From positions 12,432,501-12,496,500 of the forward strand of contig OX485805.1 in assembly GCA_950295325.1 (NCBI GenBank): a stretch of 64,000 bases of DNA, written 5' to 3'. How positions within the stretch are numbered: position 1 is the stretch's first letter; each line of letters starts with the position of its first letter. The notes beneath the pieces were generated by a model. It made no database searches and was not told the origin of the DNA. It was given only the letters and a program-made list of their open reading frames with translations. The translations under genes and the position numbers were made by a program. Source of the stretch: Polytrichum commune. Lineage: Eukaryota > Streptophyta > Polytrichopsida > Polytrichales > Polytrichaceae. This document shows, piece by piece, positions 49,037 through 60,520 of this stretch.

Positions 49037-49590
49037 AGGTCTTTTTGATCTCCGGTCTCCACCACTTCCGCAATCAATGCCATCATCGACACTGTAACCT
49101 GATCAGTGATCACCAACTCGTCAATAATGGCGCCGATCATGCTCCGAATTACTGTCTATATTAAACCAGGTTCAATTGTATCATACAAGCAGATCCATCC
49201 GAGTAGCAGAACCTTCGGCACATAATCTACATACATGTCATAAGATGATCAGCGAACAAAGTGAAGTGAATTTGTTTCATCCTATATGAGATCCTTATTC
49301 CATCATGACGACTCCTGTGATCGAAAGCTCTTTTTGATCTCCGGCATCCACCATTTCCGTACTCTATGCCATCGTCAACACTGTAACCTAATCAGTAATC
49401 ATCAACTCAAGCTTGGCGTCGACCATCCTCCGACTTACTACTGTCTGCGTTGAACCCGGTTTACTGCATCATACAAGCAGGTCCTTCCGAGTAGCAAAAA
49501 CATCGGCACATAATCCACATGCATGTCACAAGATGGTCAGAGCACTTACAAGGTGGAGTGAATTTATTCCATACTATATCAGATGTTTAC
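49037..49590. repeat. Direct tandem duplication of about 255-290 bp
   Basis: The stretch from about 49037 to 49291 is repeated from about 49325 to 49590, an offset of 288 nt. Shared blocks include CTTTTTGATCTCCGG, CACTGTAACCT followed by ATCAGT, and CATACAAGCAG followed by TCC-TCCGAGTAGCA. The copies differ at many scattered positions, so the duplication is not recent. It lies upstream of the membrane-protein gene. No coding frame is conserved between the copies. Confidence 0.85.
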
Positions 49591-49990
49591 TTCTGTGATT
49601 TAAATTAGCTATTTTTAGCAAGTATTAATTGGGAGTACAGTGCAGACACTACGCCGATGCTATTAACTTTTGTATAGGAGATCTGTGATGGAATGGGTAT
49701 GAACTTGAAATGGGATTGCTGGTGGAGCTATGCAGTGGGCGATGGGAGGGAAGGTAGGTAAGTTAGTTAAGAAAGAGGAGTTCAGCTGAAGTGTATGGCA
49801 CTAACTGTCAATGAGGGAGCATGGGGAATACTTGGGTAATTAAGTTGCAATCACTCATTATTAGTGGTGCTAATTCTAAATTCTAGCTTTCAATCTTACT
49901 TCATATTGTTAAATCAACTATGTACTTAGATTCTCATGCAGCCGGTCATGCAGCGTGCCCAAATTTCTACTAATTCAAGGCCCCTTCAAG
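49591..49990. other. Intergenic sequence, no gene seen
   Basis: Only short frames are present, and I saw no repeat boundary. Confidence 0.45.
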
Positions 49991-50024
49991 GCTGAGAGCA
50001 ATGAACAGGGAGAACCAACCACTA

Positions 50025-50396
50025 CACTAAATATGAGATTTAGTGTCACCAGTTCTAATTATCTTGCTCAATACTAATTGTAAACCACAGTATAGTGTCA
50101 CCAAAACTAAATGTTAAGCCAACATTATTTGTCATTCCTTGTAAATTTTTCGGGGGATTGTAGAATCACATTGTTGCAATTACTGTCAATTACCAAGTGA
50201 TTTTTCATCCAAATTTCAATCATCTGTGACAATATTTCACCACAAGTTACTGACAAGAGGAGGTAGGCTTTTGGCCAATGGATGAACTCATCCATCCTCC
50301 ATGACAATATTTGTTCACTTATTCGTAGGAAGTGTCATCTGAAAAGTTACCATAGTGACATCAAATACCTTATGACTCTAGACATCATATTTAGTG
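50025..50396. mobile_element. 372-bp TA-target MITE nested in a hAT MITE
   Basis: TA precedes it at 50023-50024 and follows it at 50397-50398. The ends are CACTAAATATGA on the left and the complement of CACTAAATATGATG on the right. Removing it with one TA restores the host MITE sequence (CCAC-TA-GTTAC, as in the copy at 35361). The interior contains TTTAGTGTCACC-type motifs shared with 39784-40350. The CACTA-like first bases are misleading, since the target is 2 bp rather than 3. Confidence 0.8.
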
Positions 50397-50578
50397 TAGT
50401 TACACATGAACCAGTTGAGTTGAGGAATAACCGGTTGAAGTTCAAGACTCCAGAACAATTACCAATCATTTTAGAGGAATCTAGAGAATAATAAAGAAAA
50501 CTGAAAGATGTCAACATGTACCAGTTGGACTTGGAAACACTAGGATCTCGACTGATTATGTCCAAAATTGTCCCTAGT

Positions 50579-50804
50579 AGTGATCGGGGAGATTGTTGGG
50601 CATAAGCGGTTGAGATCCTAGTGTTTGCAAGTCCAACCGGTTACATGTTGACATCCTTCGGTTTTCCTTTATTAAATTGAGGTATATTCCTATAAATTCC
50701 TCTTAAACGATCGGTAATTTTCCTGCAGTCTTGAACTTCAACCGGTTATTTCTCAAACTCAACCGGTTCATCTGTAAGTAACTACCGGTTCTCCCAGATC
50801 ATAG
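50579..50804 (+). mobile_element. 226-bp hAT MITE inserted into another copy of its family
   Basis: Starts TAGTGATCGGGGAGATTG and ends TCTCCCAGATCATAG. A perfect 8-bp duplication GTCCCTAG flanks it (50571-50578 and 50805-50812). The target lies in the terminal repeat of the older copy at 49999-50818. Confidence 0.92.
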
Positions 50805-50927
50805 GTCCCTAGTCATTGGCTGGGAGTTATTGCCCTCCAAGTGTTTATAAACCCAGGTCCCAGACCCACATTTGTTTTCCACATTTGTTTTCCCCACTAA
50901 CATCATAATAAAATAGGGTGTACAAAT

Positions 50928-51153
50928 CAATGATCCGGGAGAACCGGCAGTTAGTTACAAATGAACCGGTTGAGTTTGAGAAATAACCGGTTGAAGTTCA
51001 AAACTGCACGAAAATTACCAATCGTTTAAGAGGAATTTATAAAATATACCCCAATTTAATAAAGGAAAACCGAAGGATGTCAACATGTAACCGGTTGGAC
51101 TTGCAAACACTAGGATCTCAACCGATTATGCCCAAAAATCTCCCCAATCATTG
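50928..51153 (-). mobile_element. 226-bp hAT MITE
   Basis: Starts CAATGATCCGGGAGAACC and ends TCTCCCCAATCATTG. It is flanked by GTACAAAT (50920-50927) and GTACAAAC (51154-51161), an 8-bp duplication with one difference. Same length as the copies at 40404 and 50579. Confidence 0.9.
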
Positions 51154-54100
51154 GTACAAACTCGGAAGCCAAATGCCAGCGGCTTATATCATCTCAAAGC
51201 CCCAAGTCCCCTCTTTGCACACAGGCCAAGTTTCACTTCACACTAAAAGCAACAAGTATAACATAAGTGCAATATCACAACCTATGTATACACATTTTGT
51301 GGTTGTTCATTCTCACACGAAGCGGCCAGCCGAGTCTCTCGGATTGCTTTGCACAATTCTCTTGCTGTCAATGTAGTTACTCGTAAAGTAAAGCAGATGA
51401 AATCATGGGTTTAGTCCCAAATCTTCGGTTTATGAGAATTAACACAAAGTCATCCAAGTCTTCTTAATGTTCAAATTATCATACAGTACACAAAGAGTGG
51501 TGTTGTGCTATTAGAAACCGGATTTCTAGCTTGTCCTACTAGGACGGGTGGGTCAAGGTAGCCTTGCATAGCCAATATGAGATCATGGAAAGTGGGTCCC
51601 ATGCGCAAACCCATTCTAGTCGGTCTACGTCCTAATATTCTCTTAAAGTTTGAGAGGTGGAAAGAGGAAGACCCAAAAGTTTCACCCAACTTTTTTAATA
51701 GGCTCTGATCCATGCTCCGGGGGGGGGGGGGAGGGGTTCACTAGCGAAATCGTAGAAACAACGTGCAATAAAAAATAGGGTCTAATATATTCATCGTAGA
51801 TAAATTTGCAAAAAACATACATATAATATAGGGGGGTTTTAAATAGTGAAACATGTTTACATGTAAAATACCATCACATACAATGGCTTTTTTTTATCTA
51901 GTCAGTACATGTAGAAAAGCGTGGAAATAATTACTAGGGGTAGCGGGTCTAGGGCAGGGTTTGTGCTAGTGGATGAAAAGAGGTAATATTTTGTTGAAAA
52001 AACTTGGATGGATGACTTCGCAAGTTGGTTGGCTTGAACAACACTGTACCAATGTATCTAATGTGGAGTTAAGATTCTCTACGTATGTGCCGGGAGGGAA
52101 AATTTCAGCGCGTTGTTTGAATTGCAATCTTCTTTCCAATTTTCTTTGGCATTATAAGTAAAATAAGGTATTTTTAAATGATTCTCCTCAAATTATAATA
52201 CAAGATTTTACCTTTATTTGGAAAAATACCATACCTTATAATATTTTTTGCAAGGCAAATAACCCCCCGATAAATAGGTCCTGAGCGCAATTGTATGCAT
52301 TCATATAAGAGGGAGTGAACCCCCAAGGATGCATGACGAGCTAAGAACTCTCAATGAAAAAATTTCTCAAAGAAGGATCAACCCACCGGACTTTACAAAT
52401 AACTCTATTATACCCATCAAATGACATTTGTTTGATTGCATGAAGCACAGGGAGGAAGTGACACTTGCAGGTGAAGTTGAACCAACACACAGATAATTCT
52501 TGTAGCTACATTTTCTACACCTATTAGTGTAGCCCACTATGATTTTGTCATACCGCAATAATTTTTGTAAATGTAGTTTTTCTTGAACCATGTCATTTTT
52601 GAGCCCATGGTATTGTATGTTTAAACCTAAGAATGAGAAATCAATGTGTTTTCCAAGAACATGTAATAGTAAAGGCTAAAAAAATTTATTTTATGGTAAA
52701 TAACTCTCAAGTAGGTGAGTCACCACAACACTTAGGTATTTTAGAAAAGAAAGGTGCACACATATAATAAAGCAACATTCTTCAAAAAAGACTTCCATAA
52801 CATTGTTAAGTTCCACTGACCTCTTCCCGTATACATGAAGATATTATGCCACTATTATGCCAAAGGCCATGAATAAGCATGTTGTGATTCTTCAAAAACA
52901 ACAACCTAAGTCTTAGTGCCATGGCAAGGCCCCATGGAACATAGCATCTATTTTATTCAGAAAGGGTGAGGGATCATGAGGCTTAGTAATGTCCTTTGCG
53001 GACCATTTGGACCATTGCCATGCGAGCCATTTGGACAAATGCCATGTGGACCAATTGGGTTAAAAGCAATGACCTCACATTCAACAATACTAGATGAGAT
53101 GCCAAAAAAGCACAACAATTTTTTTGGTAAAGCTTGCTTGAATATGGTGCAAGCCATATGTGGGAAACTTGTGCCAAAATTGCATGGGACACCCAGGGGG
53201 TGGAGTCTTCTTTGGAAACCTAAATGACGTGCATGGATGACAATGAATTAAAACCCTCTATATATGGGACATTTATAGCGCAAAAAAAACCAAATGTATA
53301 CGTACTTATAGTAGGCTAGAAATGGACCCATGTATTTATACTTTAAGCTTTTTATTTTAATGAATGTCTATGCTACACACACAAAATATAAATCATGAAA
53401 TAAATAGGCCTTTTGATTACATATTATATAATCCACTTTCACTTTCCAATGAGAAAATCACTGACCATTTTTTCATCCATAGTATATAAGTCATAATAAA
53501 TAAGACCGTAAAACACACTTCATTTGAAAACATTAAGGTAATTGGACAAAACAAGCACATCTAATTGTCAATTTTCCTCAAAACCTCAGGGGCCACTTTT
53601 GTACACCTACCTTTGGTTCAAAATTCTTAATAGAAATTTTAAATGTACATAGTAGAGAAAAACGATACCTCTCCCTTATATATATATATATATATAGTAT
53701 GTTAATGCCTCAAATAATGCCCCTTCGTACACTCACGTTAATTTGTACATGGTATGAAGAGTCCACCCCCCGGGATGGGACGTTGCCCATAAAGATGCAA
53801 TATGACAACCATCTATGATGATTCACTCAAGTCTTGGAAACTATGACAAGGTATGGGGAGGGAACAAACTTCTTTACCACAAGGATAACACTAGAACTGT
53901 GCATTGGAATACAAGAGCTCCTAATGTGGGCTTAGTTCATCATGTATAGGTTATTTACTCATCATGGTTTGTTTTCGTTCCATCAGGTCCACCTAAGAAA
54001 GTGCCCCCACACTCTTTTTCCCCAAGTCCCTGGTGGTCTCGTATGGTTTTTGGGCATTAAAATAAACTTGTTTGAATTGTTTCTATATATAAATATGCTA

Positions 54101-55379
54101 TGTCCTTTGCATTGGGTAAGCGCTTAGGTAGTGTAATCACAAGTCTGCACTTATACTCATTTGGATCATCATAATTCAACATGTTCGTTGGCTCTAACAT
54201 GATGATCCAAATGGAAAAAAAAAAACTAATGAACAATTCATCAATATGCATGATAGCATGCTTGCCTACATGGTTCCCCTCTTCACTTAATTTTGTCTAT
54301 ACATTTTCATTTTTTGATGATTTTTTTTGCAAAATTGGGTTTGCACATAATAATTATTATAGAAAATATTGGAGTTTCTTACTATTCTAAAGAGGGTAAA
54401 AAGGGCATGATATCCAACCTCAATAGTTGTATGGTTGTACTTGAAAGGAGTTTCAAGCACATGACACACAATGGGAGTTCTTGGGTCCAATGTATTTGCG
54501 TGTGTGAATCTAGATTGGGTGAAGTTGGGTGAGGCCCTTAGAGAATTGGCTAAACTTGATACAACTTTAAGGACGGTTCCCATCGGATTGTGATAGAGAG
54601 TTCTTAACACCAAAAAACTTATTTGGGAAAGCACTTGAGGATAATTTACCACCTCAATCACCATTCAAAGTAGTAGCAAAGTGTTGATTAAATTGGATTT
54701 GTTTTCATGGCACCCTCTATTATTGTGTTAGGTACTCAAATATTGAACATCAACATGAGATCTTCAAAACTTATCATTAAAAGTGCTACTTAAAAGGTAA
54801 TAATTGAATTTGGTTCTGGATGTAGATTTCATGACCTTCATTATTTTGAAGTTGGGATTTTTCCATATTCCTTGAATTCATTATTAACTTGAGGATAGCA
54901 TTACAAAAATTATTAGAAAATATCATTTTAATGTAATTTTATCATGTTTTAAACAAATTTTAGATAATTACTTGTTCAATATGTCTACTTGTACATTATT
55001 TGCACCGTCTTCTAAAATATGTAGATTTTTCTTGAAATTTTGTGTCAACATAAATTGCTTGGTTATGTAGATCAATGTGTTTTTCAAATATTTATGATTT
55101 TTCCTTCACAAAGTTCAAAGTTAGTATATAGTTTTAAATCACTTTCACTTTAAACTATGTGGGGTAATGGAGTTGTGTGCTTGAATGTGCTTGCGCTCAT
55201 CCACGGAAGTCAATCCCATCTCCAATTTAAAATTCCAAAGATTGAATTCATTTTCTCTATTGAACTCATCAATGATTCTAGCATCCTCACCCTCAAGTGA
55301 TGCTTTTTTTCACTAAAAAATTGGGGATATATTCTTTAATCATTCAAATCAACCTCTTCTAAGCCATTATACACACTCA
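51154..55379. other. Long intergenic stretch, no gene seen
   Basis: About 4.2 kb of AT-rich sequence with a G-run (about 51719-51731), a TA run (about 53681-53698) and short unrecognised frames. I could not define any transposon termini here. Confidence 0.45.
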
Positions 55380-56213
55380 ATGGCTTCACGTGCCTTAATC
55401 AACACTTCTTAAGCTAAAAGTGCCCCTCTTAGACTCAAATGTATTCTTGCATCTCAATCCATTCAAGTCATAGCCTTTTGCTCTCAATCCGCTCAAGTCA
55501 TACCATTTTGTTTTCAAATGTGCCTTTGCACACTCAATCCACTTAAGTCATATGCTTTGGAACTAAATTGAGCCCTTTTGCTCTCAAAAATGATTTTGCA
55601 CCATCTATTCATTCAAGTCATATCCTTTTGAACTCAAATGAGCCTTCTTATTCTCAATTGTCCCTTTGCACCCTCCCTCCACTCAAATACGCCTTTTTAA
55701 TCTCAAAAATGTCTTTACACTCTCAATCCACTCAAGTCCGATCCTTTTGAGCTCAAATAAACTCTCATGCTCTCAAATGTGCCTTTGCACCTTTAAATCA
55801 GACCCTCTTCAACTCTAATGTGCACTTGCACACTTAAACGACTCGTATTAAATTCTCTTCATCTTTAACTCAAATGTGTCTTTGCACCTTCAAATCATTC
55901 GAATTAGGCTATTTTCAACTTTGATATGCATTTCACCCTAAAACCACTCAAATCGTGTCTTTTTCTCAACTCAAATGTGTCTTTGTACCCTCAAATCACT
56001 CAAACAAGCCCTTTTGGTCTCAAATGTGTCTTTACACCCTCAATTCATTCAAGCCAAATCCTTTTGAGCTCAAATGAGCCCTCTTCTTTCAAGTGTGCCT
56101 TTGAATCTTTAAATCAAACCCTCTTCAACTCTAATGTGCACTTGCACAATCAACCACACATATGAAATCCTCTTCAACTCAAATGTGCCTTTGCACCCTC
56201 AAATCACTCCAAT
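55380..56213 (+). repeat. Degenerate tandem array, left part
   Basis: A loosely repeated unit of roughly 40-80 nt is built on CTCAAATGTGCCTTTGCACC, CTCAATCCACTCAAGTCAT and CCTTTTGAGCTCAAATGAGC. Units vary in length and sequence. The same units resume at 60110, after the pogo-like insertion. The open frames here are side effects of the repeat. Confidence 0.8.
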
Positions 56214-56539
56214 TACCGTAGCGCCATAGCTGGTTCATGCACCTCAAAACGAATATTTATTTATTTATTGAAAAATAAGGTTCGTCAACGAAAAATAGAA
56301 TTTATGCAATTTCGTCAATCCTATGATTTTAAAAAGATTAATTCGTTTTTTCGTTAAGGTCCAGCAGTTGTGCAAGTAGGTTGTTGTTTTTTCATTCATT
56401 CGTGGCGGCTTCTTGGCCTTAGACCTAAGTATCCACCTTAACTTTACTTAGTGCGGCTCTTGTTCGTCTTTGCACAATGTATGTGTTAGGTCTTTTTTTA
56501 TGTATTTGCACTTTGATATGTGTGAGAAGAGTGTTAGAA

Positions 56540-58318
56540 ATGGCACCAAAACAACGACAAGTTGATTTTTCTTTTATCCCTATTAGCAAGGAAGAGAGGG
56601 AGATGGATATAGAAAGAGAGTTTGCCGCTTTGAGTGAGAGATTGCAGGAGGAGCAATCAAGGCCCAAAAAAGAGACATTCAAGCGGCCAATAGGGAGACC
56701 AAGGAAGGAGAGACAAGCAATGCTAATGAAGCCAAAGGTTGAGAGGAAGAAGCCAATTATCAAGCCAAAGAAGGTCAAAGGTTCATACACCAATTGGTTC
56801 ACCCCTATTCTCTGGCCTCCTATATACAAAGGTGTAAAACAACATCGTAATATCACAAAGGCATGGAGTTTTCTTGGGTCAGCTTATAGAAAACTAGAAG
56901 ATCTATCTTGTGTCTAAGGACAATTTATCTAAAAGCTCTATGCGGGAATGGTTTCATCCGAATAGAGATTTGAAGGAGACCTATAAATGGTGTGTCGATT
57001 TTGGCACATACTTTGTCAAAACTGCACAACGCTGCCCAATCTTGGAATCTAATCCAATTATGAAGAATGAGATTTGTGCCATTCTTAGGAATCAAAGAAA
57101 AACATGCCAACCTTTATATGCAGTTTGCATTCAACCACTTATAAAGGCCATAATACAAGAAAAAACTCCATAACTCTTAGAAAGTATGCATAATACCTCG
57201 TTTAATGTTTTTTATGCTTGGACTAAGAATTTTGTGAAGAGTGAATTGAATTGGAGTTACCGAGCAGCAACCAGTGCAGCAGGAAAACTACCAAAAGATT
57301 ATGAGGACTAAGATAAGGCTATGGCTCAAAGATATGCATACTTGGTAAGCGTTCACAACATTCCTTCGGAATTAATTATCAACACTGACAAAACCGGGAT
57401 ACATCTTTTTCCTATATGTGGCAGTAGAACATGAGAAACGAAGGGTGCTAAGCATATTAGAATACATGGACAAGACGACAAACGACAAATTATTGTGGCA
57501 GTATATTCTACAACTAGTGGAAAATGCCTCCCTTTTCAGGCAATTTTCCAATTGATAACTAACAGAAGTCTACCGAAGTTAGAAGGGGGGAAGTATGATT
57601 GTGAATATAAATGATGGAATTTGACTTTCAGCCATAACCATTGGTCTACTTTGGACACATGCAAATAATTTGTGGAGAAGATATTGGTACTGTATAAGGA
57701 CTCACAGGTGGAACTATTGAACCTTCCAGCAATGCAAGAAATAATTTGGCTCATCGATTGCTAAAGTGTTTACATCAGTAAGGAATTTCGGGAGTAGATG
57801 AAGAATCATTATTCCAAAATTCACATTCTTTACATTCCAGCAAATTGTACAAGTATCTATCAGCATGCAGATGTTATTATTTAATGACCGTTCAAACATG
57901 CATTTCAACAAACATTTAACAAGTATACTATGGAGGCTATAACAAAGCAACTGAAGGCATGTGAGGATGTTCACATAGACTTCAAAATGAGCAAACTAAA
58001 ACCTCACATATATGTTGCATAGACAAATGTTTTAAGTTGGATTGCTATGGTCCTTAAGGGTTAGGAGCGAATTGAACTCCTACGTGTTTTTGACAAAGAA
58101 TTCCAAAAGCAAGCTATGTTGGACAACATAAAAACACCATTATTCAAGACAATTGAAGAGGAGGTTCAGACATACAACACAAAATGTAACGAGGAGATAG
58201 ACATTGAAATGTCTTTAGACATTGTTATGGAAGAGAGCTTGACAAAAGTTGTTGAATTGTCAAAGTCTATTTCTTCAAGCAATATGATTACTATTAGAAA
58301 TCTAGCTAGAAAGAAGTG
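56540..58318 (+). pseudogene. Pogo-like DDE transposase with AT-hook, multiply disabled
   Basis: The first 126 codons from ATG 56540 are open and include a charged stretch and an AT-hook core (P-I-G-R-P-R-K-E-R). Then come S-M-R-E-W-F and, in frames broken by at least eight stops, N-T-D-K-T-G-I-H-L-F-P near 57380-57410 (first catalytic D), L-I-D-C followed by S-V-Y near 57750 (second D) and Y-I-P-A-N-C-T-S-I-Y-Q-H-A-D-V near 57830-57880 (third D). About 37 residues separate the last two. The layout matches pogo/Tigger-type DDE endonucleases of the Tc1/mariner superfamily. The last 68 codons (58116-58318) are open. No functional product is possible as read. Confidence 0.85.
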
Positions 58319-58817
58319 ACAATTTTGATTGTGTAAGTGTATTATTTCACAATTTTTCATTTGCATAAATATGTTCGGAATTTACGCATAAAGTTGAATG
58401 TTGTACAAGTCACTCAACTAACCACCATTATCTACGTAACATTGTCATCATTGTCTACATATGATGTTCATTTTTATGAATATAGTAGAATTCTCTTACA
58501 ATGTGAAGTAACCTACATAGACAATTAGGTTCTACTGAACCAGTATGGATTCAAAAAACTTGATCTCTCATAACCAAAAACATTCAAGGCAAGGTAAAGT
58601 GAGCTATGCTAAGGCAGTAAGCTGCAATCAACAATCCAGACACAAAATCCATATCAAAATGTAATTTTTTCTACATGATCTCACTCACATGCACATCTGT
58701 TTAAGATAGATTTCTGAAGAACCAAACTTGAACAAATAAGTCAAGATCCAAGAAACTTGTCGTATAATGTACTGGACATAAATCACATAATGTTCAAAGA
58801 ATCCTACTTTAACTTAC

Positions 58818-58958
58818 CCCACCACCCGCAACAGCAGGGGCCCAAAGAAGAACTAAGCAACTCGATATTAAGACCAGGAAATAACCAAACGCTGCATAAG
58901 CAAGGAATACAAATGGCAAATTCATCCCTTCGTCGATAGTTTTCTGTGTCCAGTCTTT
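58818..58958 (-). pseudogene. Captured chloride-channel (CLC)-like exon fragment
   Basis: On the minus strand a 141-nt, 47-codon exon-like block follows an acceptor (TTGGTGATGCAG) and precedes a donor (GTAAG). It encodes two parts typical of CLC transporters: N-L-P-F-V-F-L-A-Y with a hydrophobic segment, then W-A-P-A-V-A-G-G-G, where CLC proteins have the start of the GSGIPE ion-selectivity motif. The rest of the protein is absent. It lies inside the pogo-like element, opposite in direction to the transposase, so I infer capture from a host gene including flanking intron sequence. Confidence 0.65.
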
Positions 58959-59231
58959 CTGCATCACCAATTCAAAGGTCACTTGTTTGTCAGTTGGAAA
59001 TTTAAAGAGACAGAGGGTGGACAAAATGAAAACTGCAGAATCACCAACCCTATACAAAGCAGATTCAAGCCATCCCACGCTCTCAACACAAAATCCAGCA
59101 ACGCGTATCTTAAGCATAGTTATCAAAGCCAGATTGCGGATAAGGAACATGGCCTCTATTTCTTCAACACAGAAAATAAGTAAATGACTTGCTTAGCTCA
59201 AAAAAAGATAAACCGTTTACAACCAACATAC

Positions 59232-59361
59232 CTGCTGTAAAGCACGACGAGCCTCTTCCCGCTCAACTTCCTTTTCTGCTTATCGAGTATAGCAGCCTGA
59301 GCTTGAGCTTTTTGTTTCGTAACTTCTGTTGCCTTTGCTTCTGCATGCAACCGGGTTTTTT
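59232..59361 (-). pseudogene. Captured GTE/bromodomain-protein-like exon fragment
   Basis: On the minus strand an acceptor (AACTGTGCAG) and donor (GTATGT) bound 130 nt. One frame reads L-H-A-E-A-K-A-T-E-V-T-K-Q-K-A-Q-A-Q-A-A. After a one-base shift it continues A-E-K-E-V-E-R-E-E-A-R-R-A-L-Q-Q. This Ala/Glu/Arg-rich coiled coil resembles the C-terminal region of plant GTE (BET-type bromodomain) proteins ahead of their M-E-K-T-V motif. The short, compositionally biased sequence makes the family call tentative. The internal frameshift shows it is not a working exon. Confidence 0.5.
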
Positions 59362-59369
59362 CTGCACAG

Positions 59370-60107
59370 TTGAAAAGTAAAGATCCCTGATTACATTGCA
59401 GGAAACAGACTTACGAAAGAACACACAAAAAAACAAGGATGCAAGCATCCAAATCTCCACATATCTAATCACAACCATTTTCCAGATGAAGGAGTCCCTA
59501 TGCATTCCTACAGGTGGGCACACATGCTGCTAATGAAAACAAAAAGTAGCAACAACATGTGTTGTTGACCATGTAGATGGACAACAAATCTCTTTACTTA
59601 AACATCGACTAACAATTACATCAAAAGATCATTCAAGCATATGGGAAGGTGGCGAGTGAAAACCTTGGGAATTAGCTCATGCCCTTATCCCCTAACGAAT
59701 GAGAACAACGTGATTTGCAAATATAAAAGCATAAAAACGATGGTTAGGTATAGGTTGGTGGAGCCGCTCCCCGTGTAGAAGCCTTTGGGTTTCCTCGCCC
59801 TCATGAGCCCCTCCTCTACACTTACTAGGCAAAATGAAGGCAATGCATTTTAAGGGTAGCATTGGGAAGTGCTTGGTGTTTTGTCCCATGACTTGAGCAA
59901 CCCCATGAAGTTCGTGAGCAAGGCGCCAAGCCATTAACGCGTAATCATGCATTCTCTTATAACACGTTGACGTGGTTGGAGCTTAGGAGTTTCGTTTTTT
60001 TTCTAATGTAAAATTTCAATGTTCGTTTGATTCGACTCATAATTTCCGATTTTTTTTTGTTTTTTATTTGAGAATTATTTTTGCACGAACCAGCTATGGT
60101 GCTTTGG
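59370..60107. other. Distal part of the pogo-like element, content unrecognised
   Basis: A minus-strand frame of 86 codons (59692-59952) has a protein-like composition but no family I recognise. It might be a third captured fragment. The last 100 bp are the AT-rich terminal region. Confidence 0.35.
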
Positions 60108-60109
60108 TA

Positions 60110-60520
60110 ATTCAATTTCAATTCTCATGTGCATTTCACCTTCAAACCATTCAAATCATGCCTTTCTAAACTCAAATGTGCATTTGCACCCTCCATCCAC
60201 TCAAATCAAGTCCTCTTCAACTCAAATGACCTTCAATACATTTGAGTATGCACAATTACACTCAACCAACTCAACTGAACACTCAATTGCATCAAACATC
60301 CTGTCAAGTATTAGAAACATTCAAATCAACACCTACAACCTCCAAATGTGCACTTGTACACTTACGAAGCTTCAATATTCAAACTTCCAAAAACCAACTA
60401 ATGCTCCAAACATGCACCATGCACCTCCAACATGAAGCACCCCAAAACCTCCTCCAATCCCTAAAACCACTCAAGATCCACTCCCTAACAAACTAGCAAT
60501 CAAAACTCTAACTCAAGAAT
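60110..60520 (+). repeat. Degenerate tandem array, right part
   Basis: Continues the array interrupted at 56213. Units such as CTCATGTGCATTTCACCTTC and CTCAAATGTGCATTTGCACC recur before fading near 60520. Confidence 0.75.

Larger units (their letters stand above)
49999..50818 (-). mobile_element. 226-bp-family hAT MITE enlarged by two nested insertions
   Basis: Starts CAATGAACAGGGAGAACC and ends GTCATTG. The flanking 8-mers GCTGAGAG and GCTGGGAG differ at one position, consistent with an 8-bp TSD. The interior is interrupted by a TA-target MITE (50025-50396) and by a second copy of the same family (50579-50804). Without these and their target duplications about 212 bp remain, close to family length. 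Confidence 0.82.
56216..60107 (+). mobile_element. 3.9-kb pogo-like element carrying captured exons
   Basis: TA flanks the element on both sides (56214-56215 and 60108-60109). The terminal inverted repeats read CCGTAGCGCCATAGCTGGTTC on the left and, reverse-complemented, CCAAAGCACCATAGCTGGTTC on the right, with three differences in 21 nt. Inside are a decayed pogo-type transposase on the plus strand and, on the minus strand, two exon-like fragments of unrelated host genes with their splice borders. The element split the flanking tandem array. It is too decayed to move by itself. Confidence 0.88.

Noticed and set aside
50025-50396. Reading CACTAAAT ends as a CACTA (En/Spm) element
   Set aside because: The host MITE sequence is restored by removing the insert plus TA, so the target is 2 bp. 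CACTA elements duplicate 3 bp.
55568-56165. Open frames in the tandem array
   Set aside because: They are produced by the repeat unit and change frame with unit length. There is no conserved protein.
55380-60520. CRISPR-like or bacterial repeat array
   Set aside because: Units are degenerate and unequal in length, have no unique spacers, and lie in a plant nuclear context.
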